DNA of 64,000 nucleotides from Hydrogenophaga sp. A37 (GTDB lineage Bacteria > Pseudomonadota > Gammaproteobacteria > Burkholderiales > Burkholderiaceae_C), in assembly GCF_002001205.1 (NCBI RefSeq), contig NZ_MUNZ01000116.1, forward strand, positions 1-64,000, written 5' to 3'. Positions 18,974 to 27,153 of the stretch are shown here, in pieces (position 1 is the first letter of the stretch; each line of letters begins with the position of its first letter). Below the pieces are notes generated by a model. That model had not been told where the DNA came from. It searched no databases and saw only the letters and a program-made list of their open reading frames with translations. Made by a program: the position numbers and the translations under genes.

Positions 18974-19951
18974 ATGGAGATATTCGACTACGACAACATC
19001 CTGCTGCTGCCGCGCAAGTGCCGCGTGGAGAGCCGCTCGGAATGCGACGCCAGCGTGGAGCTGGGTGGCCGCAAGTTCCGCCTGCCGGTGGTGCCGGCCA
19101 ACATGAAGACGGTGGTGGATGAAAAGATCTGCCTCTGGATGGCCCAGAGCGGCTACTTCTACGTGATGCACCGCTTCGACCTCGACAACGTGCAGTTCGT
19201 GCGCGACATGCACGCCGCTGGCACCTACGCCTCGATTTCACTGGGCGTGAAAGCGCCAGATCGCGCCACGGTGGACACCCTCGCCGCAGAGGGTCTGGTG
19301 CCCGAATACATCACCATCGACATCGCCCACGGCCACGCCGACAGCGTGCGCGACATGATCGGTTACATCAAGGCGCGGCTGCCGAGCAGCTTCGTGATCG
19401 CCGGCAACGTGGCCACGCCCGAAGCGGTGATCGATCTGGAGAACTGGGGCGCCGACGCCACCAAGGTGGGGGTAGGCCCGGGCAAGGTCTGCATCACCAA
19501 GCTCAAGACCGGTTTCGGCACCGGCGGCTGGCAGCTCAGCGCGCTCAAGTGGTGTGCGCGGGTGGCGACCAAACCCATCATTGCCGACGGCGGCATCCGC
19601 AGCCACGGCGACATCGCCAAGAGCGTGCGTTTCGGCGCCACCATGGTGATGATCGGTTCGCTGTTCGCGGGACACGAAGAGTCGCCGGGCAAGACGGTGG
19701 AAGTGAACGGTGAGCTGTTCAAGGAGTACTACGGCTCGGCCAGCGACTTCAACAAGGGCGAATACAAACACGTCGAAGGCAAACGCATCCTGGAGCCCAT
19801 CAAAGGCCAGCTGGCGAACACGCTGATCGAGATGGAGCAGGACGTGCAGAGCTCGATCAGCTATGCGGGCGGCAAACAGCTGGCCGACCTGCGCAAAGTG
19901 AACTACGTGGTGCTCGGCGGCGAGAACGCGGGCGAACACCTGTTTATGTGA
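18974..19951 (+). CDS. guaC: GMP reductase
   Basis: A 325-aa TIM-barrel enzyme that reductively deaminates GMP to IMP with NADPH (purine salvage). It belongs to the short GuaC2 class typical of Bacillus and some proteobacteria. The catalytic Cys sits in the loop [15 protein letters not shown] (Cys about 173), and [12 protein letters not shown] and [10 protein letters not shown] bind the phosphate. It lacks the CBS pair of IMP dehydrogenase, which excludes guaB. ATG 18974 has GGAG 10 nt upstream. The leader carries a hairpin (separate entry). Confidence 0.93.
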   Translation: MEIFDYDNILLLPRKCRVESRSECDASVELGGRKFRLPVVPANMKTVVDEKICLWMAQSGYFYVMHRFDLDNVQFVRDMHAAGTYASISLGVKAPDRATVDTLAAEGLVPEYITIDIAHGHADSVRDMIGYIKARLPSSFVIAGNVATPEAVIDLENWGADATKVGVGPGKVCITKLKTGFGTGGWQLSALKWCARVATKPIIADGGIRSHGDIAKSVRFGATMVMIGSLFAGHEESPGKTVEVNGELFKEYYGSASDFNKGEYKHVEGKRILEPIKGQLANTLIEMEQDVQSSISYAGGKQLADLRKVNYVVLGGENAGEHLFM

Positions 19952-19958
19952 ACGAACT

Positions 19959-20160
19959 CCCCCCGCGCCGCGCTGCGCGCGTCACCCCCCAAGGGGGCGG
20001 CACTGGCCGTCCGGCAAAGCCGGCCCGGCGGTGCCCTGGGGCGGATTCCCTCTCCGGCGAGAGCTGTCTTGATTCGTGGATGCGGTGGAACCGGCTCCGC
20101 CGGGCCACTCGCATCGCCCCCCGGGGGGTGACGCGCGCAGCGCGGCGCGGGGGGGGGGGA
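19959..20160. repeat. paired inverted GC-rich intergenic repeats
   Basis: Two copies of a GC-rich palindromic element face each other between the converging guaC and hydrolase genes. The outer arms (19959-19990 and about 20124-20155) are near-perfect inverted repeats about 32 bp long. The right arm runs into an 11-G tract. Inner segments carry the CCGGC-AAA-GCCGG type stem seen in other gaps of this window. The structure could stop transcription from both sides. Confidence 0.7.
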
Positions 20161-20162
20161 AG

Positions 20163-21044
20163 TTAATCCAGCATCTGCCTGGCGAGCTTGTTCAGCCGGT
20201 GGCCCGGTTGGATCAGGGCTTCCAGCACACTGAAGTGGTTCAGGCCTGGCAGGGTTTCGCAGATGGGCACCAGGGCCTCGCCCCAGGTCTCGCGGATCAG
20301 GTGGTTCTGGCGCTGGAATTCGCTGCTCTCGTCACCCCCCGCCACGCTCAGCAACACGCCGCGCTCGTCCTCCTGCGGCACCCGCGGCAGATAGGCCGGG
20401 CTGGCCATGCACACCTGCTCCGGCGTCAGGCGCAAGGCGTCGCTCAGAAAGGGTGTGTGGCGCAGCGGCTCCAGATCGAACACGCCTGAAATCGACAGCG
20501 CGTTGTTCACCAGATCGAGCGGCAGGTCGCTCGCGTAGCGGTCCCACTCGCAGGCCAGCAGCATCGCCGCCAGGTGACCGCCGGCCGAATGGCCGACCAC
20601 CGAAATACGGCGCGTGTCGCCGCCGTGCACCGCGATGTGGCGGTAGACCCAGGCCAGCGCCTTCACCATCTGCAGGGTGATCTGTGGAATCGTCACCGCC
20701 GGGCACAGCGCGTAGTTGGGCACCACGACACACGCGCCTTTTTTCACGAAGGCGGGGGCCAGGAAACTGTGATCGGCTTTGTCCAGGCTGCGCCAGTAGC
20801 CCCCGTGGATGAACACCAGCACCGGCGCCAGCGGCGCACCGGCCTTCTGGCGAGCGGGGAAGATGTCCAGCGTCTCGCCCGGCTCGTGTCCATAGGCCAC
20901 GTCCAGTAAACCGCCCAGCTCAGCCCTCGCCTGGCGCGACCCGGTCGCCCACCGCTCGAAGTGCTGCGCATGCTCGGGCACGAGGGCACGGTTGTTGTAC
21001 TGGCTGTCGAGCCAGGCCGGATCGTTGCGTTGGGCGTCGTTCAT
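20163..21044 (-). CDS. alpha/beta hydrolase (carboxylesterase/arylformamidase-like)
   Basis: A 293-aa hydrolase of the HSL/kynurenine-formamidase type. The oxyanion motif is HGGYWRSLDKADH and the nucleophile elbow GHSAGGHLA; a C-terminal GLNHFSVLEAL gives the His. ATG 21044 was chosen because upstream extension would run through the shared operator with the GntR gene. It is divergent from the regulator at 21139 and so probably under its control. Substrate unknown; the neighbouring beta-hydroxyacid dehydrogenase suggests a small catabolic pathway. Confidence 0.8.
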   Translation of the reverse strand: MNDAQRNDPAWLDSQYNNRALVPEHAQHFERWATGSRQARAELGGLLDVAYGHEPGETLDIFPARQKAGAPLAPVLVFIHGGYWRSLDKADHSFLAPAFVKKGACVVVPNYALCPAVTIPQITLQMVKALAWVYRHIAVHGGDTRRISVVGHSAGGHLAAMLLACEWDRYASDLPLDLVNNALSISGVFDLEPLRHTPFLSDALRLTPEQVCMASPAYLPRVPQEDERGVLLSVAGGDESSEFQRQNHLIRETWGEALVPICETLPGLNHFSVLEALIQPGHRLNKLARQMLD

Positions 21045-21104
21045 GGAGCGGCATTGTCCAGCAGCTCGTTGACACATGCTGTCACTCACATCCTTCAAAA
21101 CTTC

Positions 21105-21135
21105 GTGTATTCTGTATTCAGAGTACAGAATACAC
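21105..21135. promoter_or_regulatory. GntR operator palindrome
   Basis: A perfect 12-bp inverted repeat (GTGTATTCTGTA 21105-21116, TACAGAATACAC 21124-21135) with a 7-nt centre. It lies in the 94-bp gap between the divergent hydrolase and GntR genes and ends 3 nt before the regulator's ATG. Perfect symmetry and location make it the probable autoregulatory site; no Shine-Dalgarno fits between it and the ATG, so a leaderless or weakly initiated mRNA is possible. Confidence 0.75.
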
Positions 21136-21138
21136 AAC

Positions 21139-21855
21139 ATGACCGCCCGACTCCTGCAACTGGAAACCGCGCCCGATCTGGTCGATCAGGTGTACCGCGC
21201 CCTGCTCGATGCCATCAGCGAAGGTTCGCTGGCGCCCGGGCAGCGGATCACGCAGGAAGAGCTGGCCGAGCGCCTTGCGGTGTCGCGCCAGCCGGTGATG
21301 CAGGCGCTGCGCCTGCTCAAGCGCGACGGTTTCGTGCACGACGCGCCGCTGGCCGGCGCCCCCAACGGCCGCAGCCGCGGCCTGCAGGTCGCGCCGCTGG
21401 ATGCCGCGTGGATCGCCCAGGTGTACGAAGTGCGTGGCGCGCTCGACGTGCTGGCCGCGCGTCTGGCCGCGGGGCGCCGCACCCGCATCGACCCGGCCCT
21501 GATCCAGCGCGGCCGCGAGGCGGTGGAACGGGGCGAGATCAAGGCCATGATCGACGCCGACCTCGCCTTCCACCGCGCCCTCTACCAGGGCTCGGCCAAC
21601 CCGCTGATCGAACAGAGCGCGCTGCTGCATTGGCACCACATCCGCCGCGCGATGGGTGAAGCCCTGCGCCACCACACGCTGCGCGGCCCGGTCTGGGACG
21701 AGCACGAAGCCATTGCCGCCGCCGTGGCCAAGGGCGACGTTGAGCGCGCCGAGGCCCTGATGCTTGATCACAGCGGCCAGGCCAGCGCCTACCTCGGCGC
21801 CCAGATGGACACCCGCCCCAGCGGCGCCACCCCCCACAACTCCGTGGTTCGTTGA
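21139..21855 (+). CDS. GntR-family regulator (FCD domain)
   Basis: A 238-aa regulator. The N-terminal winged HTH (about residues 10-75) shows ITQEELAERLAVSRQPVMQALRLLKRDGFV. The C-terminal all-helical FCD ligand domain has the metal-binding pattern with DADLAFHRALY and late His residues (EALRHHTLRG). It belongs to the FadR subfamily. It probably controls its own gene, the divergent hydrolase and perhaps the downstream oxidoreductase, although a strong terminator separates it from the last. Confidence 0.9.
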   Translation: MTARLLQLETAPDLVDQVYRALLDAISEGSLAPGQRITQEELAERLAVSRQPVMQALRLLKRDGFVHDAPLAGAPNGRSRGLQVAPLDAAWIAQVYEVRGALDVLAARLAAGRRTRIDPALIQRGREAVERGEIKAMIDADLAFHRALYQGSANPLIEQSALLHWHHIRRAMGEALRHHTLRGPVWDEHEAIAAAVAKGDVERAEALMLDHSGQASAYLGAQMDTRPSGATPHNSVVR

Positions 21856-21863
21856 ACCACTTC

Positions 21864-21901
21864 ATGCGGTTTCCGGGCAACCCCCGGAAACCGCATTTTT
21901 T
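21864..21901 (+). terminator. rho-independent terminator
   Basis: A perfect 14-bp stem (21864-21877 with 21883-21896), a 5-nt loop and a six-T run. It follows the GntR gene by 8 nt, so the next gene at 21949 needs its own promoter. Confidence 0.9.
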
Positions 21902-21948
21902 ATTGCGCTCAACCCATCCCTCACTCACCCAGCGCCTACACTTTTTCC

Positions 21949-22842
21949 ATGACCGTCCCTTCCCCCGCCCCACTCTCCATCGCCGTGCTCGGTATCGGCA
22001 TGATGGGTTTCCCGATGGCACGCCGCCTGTGCGAAGCCGGCCATCGCGTCCTCGCCTGGAACCGCTCCCGCCCCAAGGCCGAGCGCCTGCAGCCCTTCGG
22101 CGCCGAGGTGTTTGACCACCCGGCGCAAGCCGTGGCCCAAGCCGACATCGTGATCTGCCTGCTGGAAGACGGCGCCATCGTCGAGAGCGTGCTGTTCGAG
22201 CAAGGCACCACCAAGGGCCTGCGTCCGGGCACCCTGGTGATCGACATGTCGTCCATCCAGCCGCGTCAGGCGCGCGACCACGCCGCCCGGCTCGCCGCCA
22301 TGGGTGTAAGCCACCTCGACGCCCCGGTGTCGGGCGGCACCGTGGGCGCCGAGATCGGCACCCTGGCCATCATGGCCGGCGGCAAACCCGCCGACTTCGA
22401 GCGCGCGCTGCCGATGTTTGCCCACTTCGGGCGCGCCACCCACGTGGGGCCGCACGGCGCAGGCCAGCTGGCCAAACTCGCCAACCAGATGATCGTGGGC
22501 ATCACCATCGGCGCTGTGGCCGAGGCCCTGCTGCTGTGCGAAAAAGGCGGCGCCGACATGGCCAAGGTCAAGCAAGCCATCAGCGGTGGTTTCGCCGACA
22601 GCCGCATCCTGCAGGTGCACGGCCAGCGCATGATCGAACGCGACTTCGCCAAACGCGGGGCCGTGGCCGTGCAGCTCAAGGACATGCGCAACGCGCTCAC
22701 CACCGCCAGCGAGATCGGCTTCGACGCCCCCATCACCGCCCTGTTCGAGCAGCTGTTCGCGCAGGCCGCCGACCACGGCCTGGCCGACCTGGACCACTCG
22801 GCACTGTTCATGGAACTGGCCAGCCGCAACGGCATGAGCTAA
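21949..22842 (+). CDS. NAD(P)-dependent beta-hydroxyacid dehydrogenase
   Basis: A 297-aa enzyme of the 3-hydroxyisobutyrate dehydrogenase / tartronate semialdehyde reductase family. The Rossmann fingerprint is LGIGMMGFPMA (about residues 14-24), substrate motif DAPVSGGTVGAE, and the catalytic Lys lies in GAGQLAKLANQM. Length is typical. NADH or NADPH preference and the exact substrate cannot be read directly. It lies between a terminator and the MotA-like gene, 101 nt away. Confidence 0.88.
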   Translation: MTVPSPAPLSIAVLGIGMMGFPMARRLCEAGHRVLAWNRSRPKAERLQPFGAEVFDHPAQAVAQADIVICLLEDGAIVESVLFEQGTTKGLRPGTLVIDMSSIQPRQARDHAARLAAMGVSHLDAPVSGGTVGAEIGTLAIMAGGKPADFERALPMFAHFGRATHVGPHGAGQLAKLANQMIVGITIGAVAEALLLCEKGGADMAKVKQAISGGFADSRILQVHGQRMIERDFAKRGAVAVQLKDMRNALTTASEIGFDAPITALFEQLFAQAADHGLADLDHSALFMELASRNGMS

Positions 22843-22943
22843 AGGAAACTGGGGGGCAGATGCCCCCTTTTTCCGGCGCTCCCGGGTCGGGGGTCTGCCG
22901 AGAATGGACGGGGTATGCACACCCGCCCCAAGGAACCCTCAGC

Positions 22944-23738
22944 GTGAACTTATCCACCCTCATTGGCATGGTGGCCAGCGTGTTGCTGATGGCTGTCATC
23001 CTGCTGTTTGCTTCTGACAACCCATGGAACTTCATCGACGCCCCCAGCATCGCCATCGTGCTCGGCGGCACGCTGGCCGCGACCTTCCTGAGCTACCCGC
23101 TGCGCGAGGTGCTGCGCGTGTTCCACCTGGTGGGCCAGGTCATGCGCGAGGACCGGCTGGACACCAAGAACGACATCGAAGAACTCGTGGCCCTGTCTCG
23201 CCTGTGGATCCAGGGCGACCTGCAGGCGGTGGAGAAGTCGCTGGCCCTGGTGACCAACCCCTTCCTTCGCACCGGCGTGCAACTGGTGATCGACCGCACA
23301 CCCGAAGAAGAGATCATCGACCTGCTGCAGTGGCGCATTGCCCACCTGCGCCAGCGCGAGGCCGCCGAGGCGCAGCTTTTCCGGGTCATGGCCAGCTACG
23401 CGCCCGCCTTCGGCATGCTGGGCACCCTGCTCGGACTGATCAACCTGATGGACCTCGTGGGCGACGGCAACATGGCGGCCATTGGCTCGCAACTGGCCAT
23501 TGCGCTCGTCACCACGTTCTATGGCGTGCTGCTCGCCAACTTGGTGTTCAAGCCCATCGCGGTCAAACTGGAGCGACGCACCGAACAGCGCCTGGTGCTG
23601 ATGAACATGGTGCTCGAAGGCATCTCGATGATGTGTGTGGGCCGCAGCCCGGCGCTGATGCGCGAAACGCTCAAGGCCTTTGTTGCTCAGTTCGATGACG
23701 AGATTTTTGATGGACAACCCCAAACCGCTCGACGCTGA
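22944..23738 (+). CDS. MotA/PomA-like stator subunit
   Basis: A 264-aa MotA/TolQ/ExbB proton-channel-family protein, started at GTG 22944 with AAGGAA about 8 nt upstream. It has four membrane segments (about residues 5-24, 32-52, about 150-172 and 183-205) and a large cytoplasmic loop. APAFGMLGTLLGLINLM is the conserved third-helix motif of flagellar stators. Length fits PomA more than TolQ. The MotB-like partner overlaps it by 29 nt. No other flagellar gene is nearby, so this may be an accessory stator pair. Confidence 0.85.
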   Translation: MNLSTLIGMVASVLLMAVILLFASDNPWNFIDAPSIAIVLGGTLAATFLSYPLREVLRVFHLVGQVMREDRLDTKNDIEELVALSRLWIQGDLQAVEKSLALVTNPFLRTGVQLVIDRTPEEEIIDLLQWRIAHLRQREAAEAQLFRVMASYAPAFGMLGTLLGLINLMDLVGDGNMAAIGSQLAIALVTTFYGVLLANLVFKPIAVKLERRTEQRLVLMNMVLEGISMMCVGRSPALMRETLKAFVAQFDDEIFDGQPQTARR

Positions 23739-24543
23739 CAACATGCCCGTCGCCCTCCATCCTGTCCCGACCCCCACGCGCACGCCCAGGGTCTCCACCA
23801 GTGTCGGCCGATACCGCCGCTGGCATGTGGACACCCGCCCCGAGCCCGAAGAAGAAGGCTGGCTGATCACCTACCTGGACGTGATCACCCTGATCCTCGT
23901 GCTCATGGTCGTGATGCTGGCCATGTCCGGCCCCAAAGACAACAAGAAGCCCCCCGAAGCCACCCAGGCTCAGACCACCGCCGCGCCAGCAGCCACCGCC
24001 ACGGCACAGGCCGCCACCACCCCCACCATCGTGCCGCCCGTGCCGCTGCCGGTACCGGTGCCGCAAGCCGAAGCGCCCCCGCCCCCTGCCCCCAAGACGC
24101 TCAACGGCTTCCCGCTCGATCAGCTGGGCAACGACATCGAAGTGCTCATGAACGACGACGTGGTCCGGTTCCGCATCAGCAGCGAAATCCTGTTCGACTC
24201 TGGCGCCGCCGCGCTCACCGGGGCGGGTCATCCCGTGCTCGACCGCCTGATTCCGCTGCTCAACGCCGACCCCGCCCTGCGCCTGGTGGTCGAAGGCCAC
24301 ACCGACGGCATGCCGATCAACAGCGAGCGGTTCCCCTCCAACTGGGAGCTGTCCACCGCCCGCGCCGCCAGCGTGGCCCGCTACCTGATCGAGCGCGGTG
24401 TGGCGCCACAGCGCGTGCAGGCCACGGGCTTTGCCGACACCCGCCCGCTCGCCGCGCGCGACAACCCGGTCGACAGGGTGCACAACCGGCGGGTGGAGCT
24501 CACGATGGAACGCTCGCCCCAAGACAAAGCCACCAACCGCTGA
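23710..24543 (+). CDS. MotB-like OmpA-domain stator protein
   Basis: A 277-aa inner-membrane protein with one N-terminal helix (about residues 51-73). This helix carries the ion-binding Asp (Asp57 in YLDVITLILVLMVVML), as required in MotB. A Pro/Ala-rich linker (about 80-130) leads to a C-terminal OmpA/peptidoglycan-binding domain (ILFDSGAAALTGAG, VEGHTDGMPI, NRRVEL). ATG 23710 lies inside the MotA frame. It is predicted to work with the upstream protein as an ion-driven stator anchored to peptidoglycan. Confidence 0.85.
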   Translation: MDNPKPLDADNMPVALHPVPTPTRTPRVSTSVGRYRRWHVDTRPEPEEEGWLITYLDVITLILVLMVVMLAMSGPKDNKKPPEATQAQTTAAPAATATAQAATTPTIVPPVPLPVPVPQAEAPPPPAPKTLNGFPLDQLGNDIEVLMNDDVVRFRISSEILFDSGAAALTGAGHPVLDRLIPLLNADPALRLVVEGHTDGMPINSERFPSNWELSTARAASVARYLIERGVAPQRVQATGFADTRPLAARDNPVDRVHNRRVELTMERSPQDKATNR

Positions 24544-24592
24544 ATGAATGCTTCGCGATGTGGGCGGGTTTGCTAACATTGCAGCTGGTCGT

Positions 24593-24668
<76 letters not shown>

Positions 24669-24739
24669 ATCAACCCAGCATGGCGTCAACGCACCAGGCG
24701 CTCTACAACAGCCTGGGCCATACCCCCATCGTCGATTGG

Positions 24740-24991
24740 TCAGCCGCCATCCTGTGCGTTGGCGAGCTCCCGAGCCAAGCTGTCCAGCTCATCACGCAAG
24801 GTCCCCCGGCTGCGGAAGGGGCGGTTGGCCTGGGTGTACCAGTACTCGGCGTCCTCCAGGTCGCCTTCCACGATGTGCACGATGCCGTGCAGCCAGGCCC
24901 CGAGCGCCGAAGCATCGGTTTGAATCAGGTTGTGGGCCTCGGTCCAGCGCCCGGCGTGCAGGTGGTCCAGCACGGTGTGAAGAACACCCAT
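24740..24991 (-). CDS. small hypothetical protein (83 aa)
   Basis: An 83-aa protein, Trp/His-rich and helical: GRWTEAHNLIQTD followed by AWLHGIVHIVEGDLEDAEYWYTQA. This looks like one or two degenerate TPR-like helix pairs, a pattern seen in small Comamonadaceae proteins. No membrane segment. It lies 11 nt downstream of the DsbA-family gene on the same strand, so it is likely co-transcribed with it. Function unknown. Confidence 0.65.
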   Translation of the reverse strand: MGVLHTVLDHLHAGRWTEAHNLIQTDASALGAWLHGIVHIVEGDLEDAEYWYTQANRPFRSRGTLRDELDSLARELANAQDGG

Positions 24992-25002
24992 GCTTCGCTC
25001 CT

Positions 25003-25638
25003 TCAGCCGGCCACGATCTGGCCGATCAGTTGCTCAAAATCGCCGTACAGCGCATGGCCACCCAGCAGCCGGTCGCCCGACGCGCTGTGCACCACCAGAA
25101 CCGGCACGCCTTGTGCGCCCAGGGTCTGCATCAGGCCGCGGGCCCGGTGGATGCGCGCTGCATTGGCGGCCAGCAGCTCGGCGTCGGCCGCCGCCAGGCG
25201 CTCGGCCGCATCGGCCAGACCCTGATCGCGCAGCAGTTGCGCCACCACGGTCGTGTCGCAGGTGTCCAGGCCCTGCACGTAGCGGGCTTCCTGCAGCGCC
25301 TTCAGCGTTTCCAGCTCGCGCTGCGGCTCGGACAAAGACACGGCGGTGAGCGCCAGCGTCGTGGTGGCCGAGTCAAAGGGGCTGCCGAGATGGCCCAGCA
25401 CGTTCTGGCGGTAGGCCTCAGTGAAGCGCTGGCCGGTGAGCTTGGCGATGCGCTGGTCGTTGGACCAGGCATAGCCCGCAAACGCGGCATCCATGCTGCG
25501 TCCGCCGCCGGCAAACAGGCCGGTGGGCGCCAGCTCCAGTTGGACGCTGGCTTGTTGCCCCAGTTGCTGGATCACGGGCGACGCGCCATAACACCAACCG
25601 CACAAAGGGTCGAACAAATAGGTCACGGAGGTTTGCAT
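25003..25638 (-). CDS. DsbA-family (FrnE-like) thioredoxin-fold protein
   Basis: A 211-aa cytoplasmic protein with the active site DPLCGWCYG (Cys13, Cys16) at the start of a thioredoxin fold with a helical insertion, and a cis-Pro loop GVPVLVVHSASG. No signal peptide, so it is more like FrnE or HCCA-isomerase-type DsbA relatives than periplasmic DsbA. It is preceded by the NTF2-like gene 38 nt upstream. Probably a disulfide or glutathione-linked oxidoreductase; substrate unknown. Confidence 0.85.
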   Translation of the reverse strand: MQTSVTYLFDPLCGWCYGASPVIQQLGQQASVQLELAPTGLFAGGGRSMDAAFAGYAWSNDQRIAKLTGQRFTEAYRQNVLGHLGSPFDSATTTLALTAVSLSEPQRELETLKALQEARYVQGLDTCDTTVVAQLLRDQGLADAAERLAAADAELLAANAARIHRARGLMQTLGAQGVPVLVVHSASGDRLLGGHALYGDFEQLIGQIVAG

Positions 25639-25676
25639 GGTGGAAATCCTGTGCGCGCCGTGGCGCGCGAGTCCAG

Positions 25677-26117
25677 TTACTTTTGTGGGTTGGAGAACAT
25701 GGGGTTGCCGCTGACGGTCTTGACGACTTCTTCTTGCAAGACGTCCCAGTGCTCCACAATTTTCCCGTTGGCCAGGCGGAAGATGTCCACGCCAATCATG
25801 GCTTTGGGGCCCATGCCGGAGTAGCGGCCGTGCACCATGACCAAGTCGCCTTCCGCCACCACCATGCCGGGCTCGTACTTGAAGTCTGGCCCGAAATTGC
25901 TCACAAAGCTCTTCAAAACAGCAGCGCCGTTCGGCACCATGGGGTTGTGTTGGATGTAGTCGGGTGACCAGTATTTGTCGATGACCGACGCATCACGCGC
26001 GATGAACAGGCCTTTCATGCCCGCCACGACGATCTCCTTGTTGGTCTGGGCAAACGCGCTGGTCGAAAACAAGGCCACCAGGGATGCGGCCATAAGAACG
26101 GTTTTGAGGGGTTTCAT
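25677..26117 (-). CDS. exported NTF2/SnoaL-like protein
   Basis: A 146-aa protein with a Sec signal (MKPLKTVLMAASLVALFSTSAFAQ, cleavage about 23/24) and an NTF2/SnoaL-like cone domain. YWSPDYIQHNPMVPNG and DIFRLANGKIVEHWDVLQ are the typical motifs of the SnoaL-like cyclase-fold proteins. Predicted periplasmic. The group MBL hydrolase, this protein and DsbA-like protein run in one direction and may form an operon responding to the divergent LysR regulator. Function not established. Confidence 0.8.
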   Translation of the reverse strand: MKPLKTVLMAASLVALFSTSAFAQTNKEIVVAGMKGLFIARDASVIDKYWSPDYIQHNPMVPNGAAVLKSFVSNFGPDFKYEPGMVVAEGDLVMVHGRYSGMGPKAMIGVDIFRLANGKIVEHWDVLQEEVVKTVSGNPMFSNPQK

Positions 26118-26161
26118 CAGTGACTCCGATCTGGGTTGCTGTGGATGACTTAGCTACCTAT

Positions 26162-27028
26162 TTACCACTTCATTTCACCCTTGTTGACCTTGGCGCCGAT
26201 GTCCAGCGACATCGCACCGTCGGTCACCTGCGGGTACGACTTCTTCATGGCGTCGATCAGCTCGGCGCCGGTCTTGCTGGCGGCCAGGTTCTTCTCGAAG
26301 GTCTGCAGGTAGTCCTTGGTGAAGGCGATGGCGCTGGCGTCCACGGCGGAGCCGGCCTTCATGTGGCCGGGCACCACCAGCTCGGGCTTGAGCGCGGCCA
26401 TTTCGTCGAGCTGGGCCACCCAGGCGGCGCGCTCGGCCGCGCTTTGTGTGTCGGCGGTCCACACGTGCATGCTGCCAAAGACACCGATGTTGCCCACCAC
26501 GGCCTTGATCGACGGGATCCAGGCGTAGGGGCGGTGGGCCAGCAGGCCTTGCGTGCCACGGATTTCAATGGTCTGGCCTTCCAGTTTCAGGCTGTTGCCT
26601 TCCAGCGCGCGCGGTGCCACGGGTTTGCGCGGTGCATTGGCGCCCATCTTGGGGCCCCAGAACGCCACCTTGCCCGCCATCTTGGCGTTCAGTTTTTCCA
26701 GCACGGCGGGCGTGCTCACCACGTCGGCCTGGGGGAAGATTTCTTTCAGGGTTTCGACGCCGAAGTAGTAGTCCGGGTCGGCCTGGCTCACGTAGATGGT
26801 GGTGAGCTGCTTGCCGCTGTCGAGCACGTTGGCGGCGATGCGCAACGCGTCGGCGCGGGTGAAGCCGGCGTCGATCACCATGGCCTCTTTTTCGCCATAG
26901 ATCAGGGTCGAGTTGACGTTGAAGCTGCTGCCGGCGGCGTTGTAGACCTTGACGGTCAGCGGCTGGGCGGCCTGGGCGCTGGTGAAGGCAATGACCAGCG
27001 AGGCGGCGATGACGGTGGTGCGGATCAT
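26162..27028 (-). CDS. Vmh-type MBL-fold hydrolase, exported
   Basis: A 288-aa metallo-beta-lactamase-fold protein with a signal peptide (MIRTTVIAASLVIAFTSAQA). The normal HxHxDH zinc motif is replaced by SQADPDYYFG (about residues 80-89), a feature I associate with the Vmh family, while VVPGHMKAG keeps a later His. Metal content or catalysis may therefore differ from classical MBL enzymes. It is divergent from the LysR gene at 27154 with a 125-bp shared regulatory gap. Related proteins have been linked to virulence or quorum quenching; that role is not shown here. Confidence 0.78.
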   Translation of the reverse strand: MIRTTVIAASLVIAFTSAQAAQPLTVKVYNAAGSSFNVNSTLIYGEKEAMVIDAGFTRADALRIAANVLDSGKQLTTIYVSQADPDYYFGVETLKEIFPQADVVSTPAVLEKLNAKMAGKVAFWGPKMGANAPRKPVAPRALEGNSLKLEGQTIEIRGTQGLLAHRPYAWIPSIKAVVGNIGVFGSMHVWTADTQSAAERAAWVAQLDEMAALKPELVVPGHMKAGSAVDASAIAFTKDYLQTFEKNLAASKTGAELIDAMKKSYPQVTDGAMSLDIGAKVNKGEMKW

Positions 27029-27153
27029 GGAAGGCTCCTGTTGGTTGTGTCGATAAGGGGACGCTTTGCAGCGCTGGGATGCACTGTAGTTTCAATATCC
27101 GAACAGATAAACCGCATAATTCGGCCATATATGTTTCAAAAACAGAGCAAATC

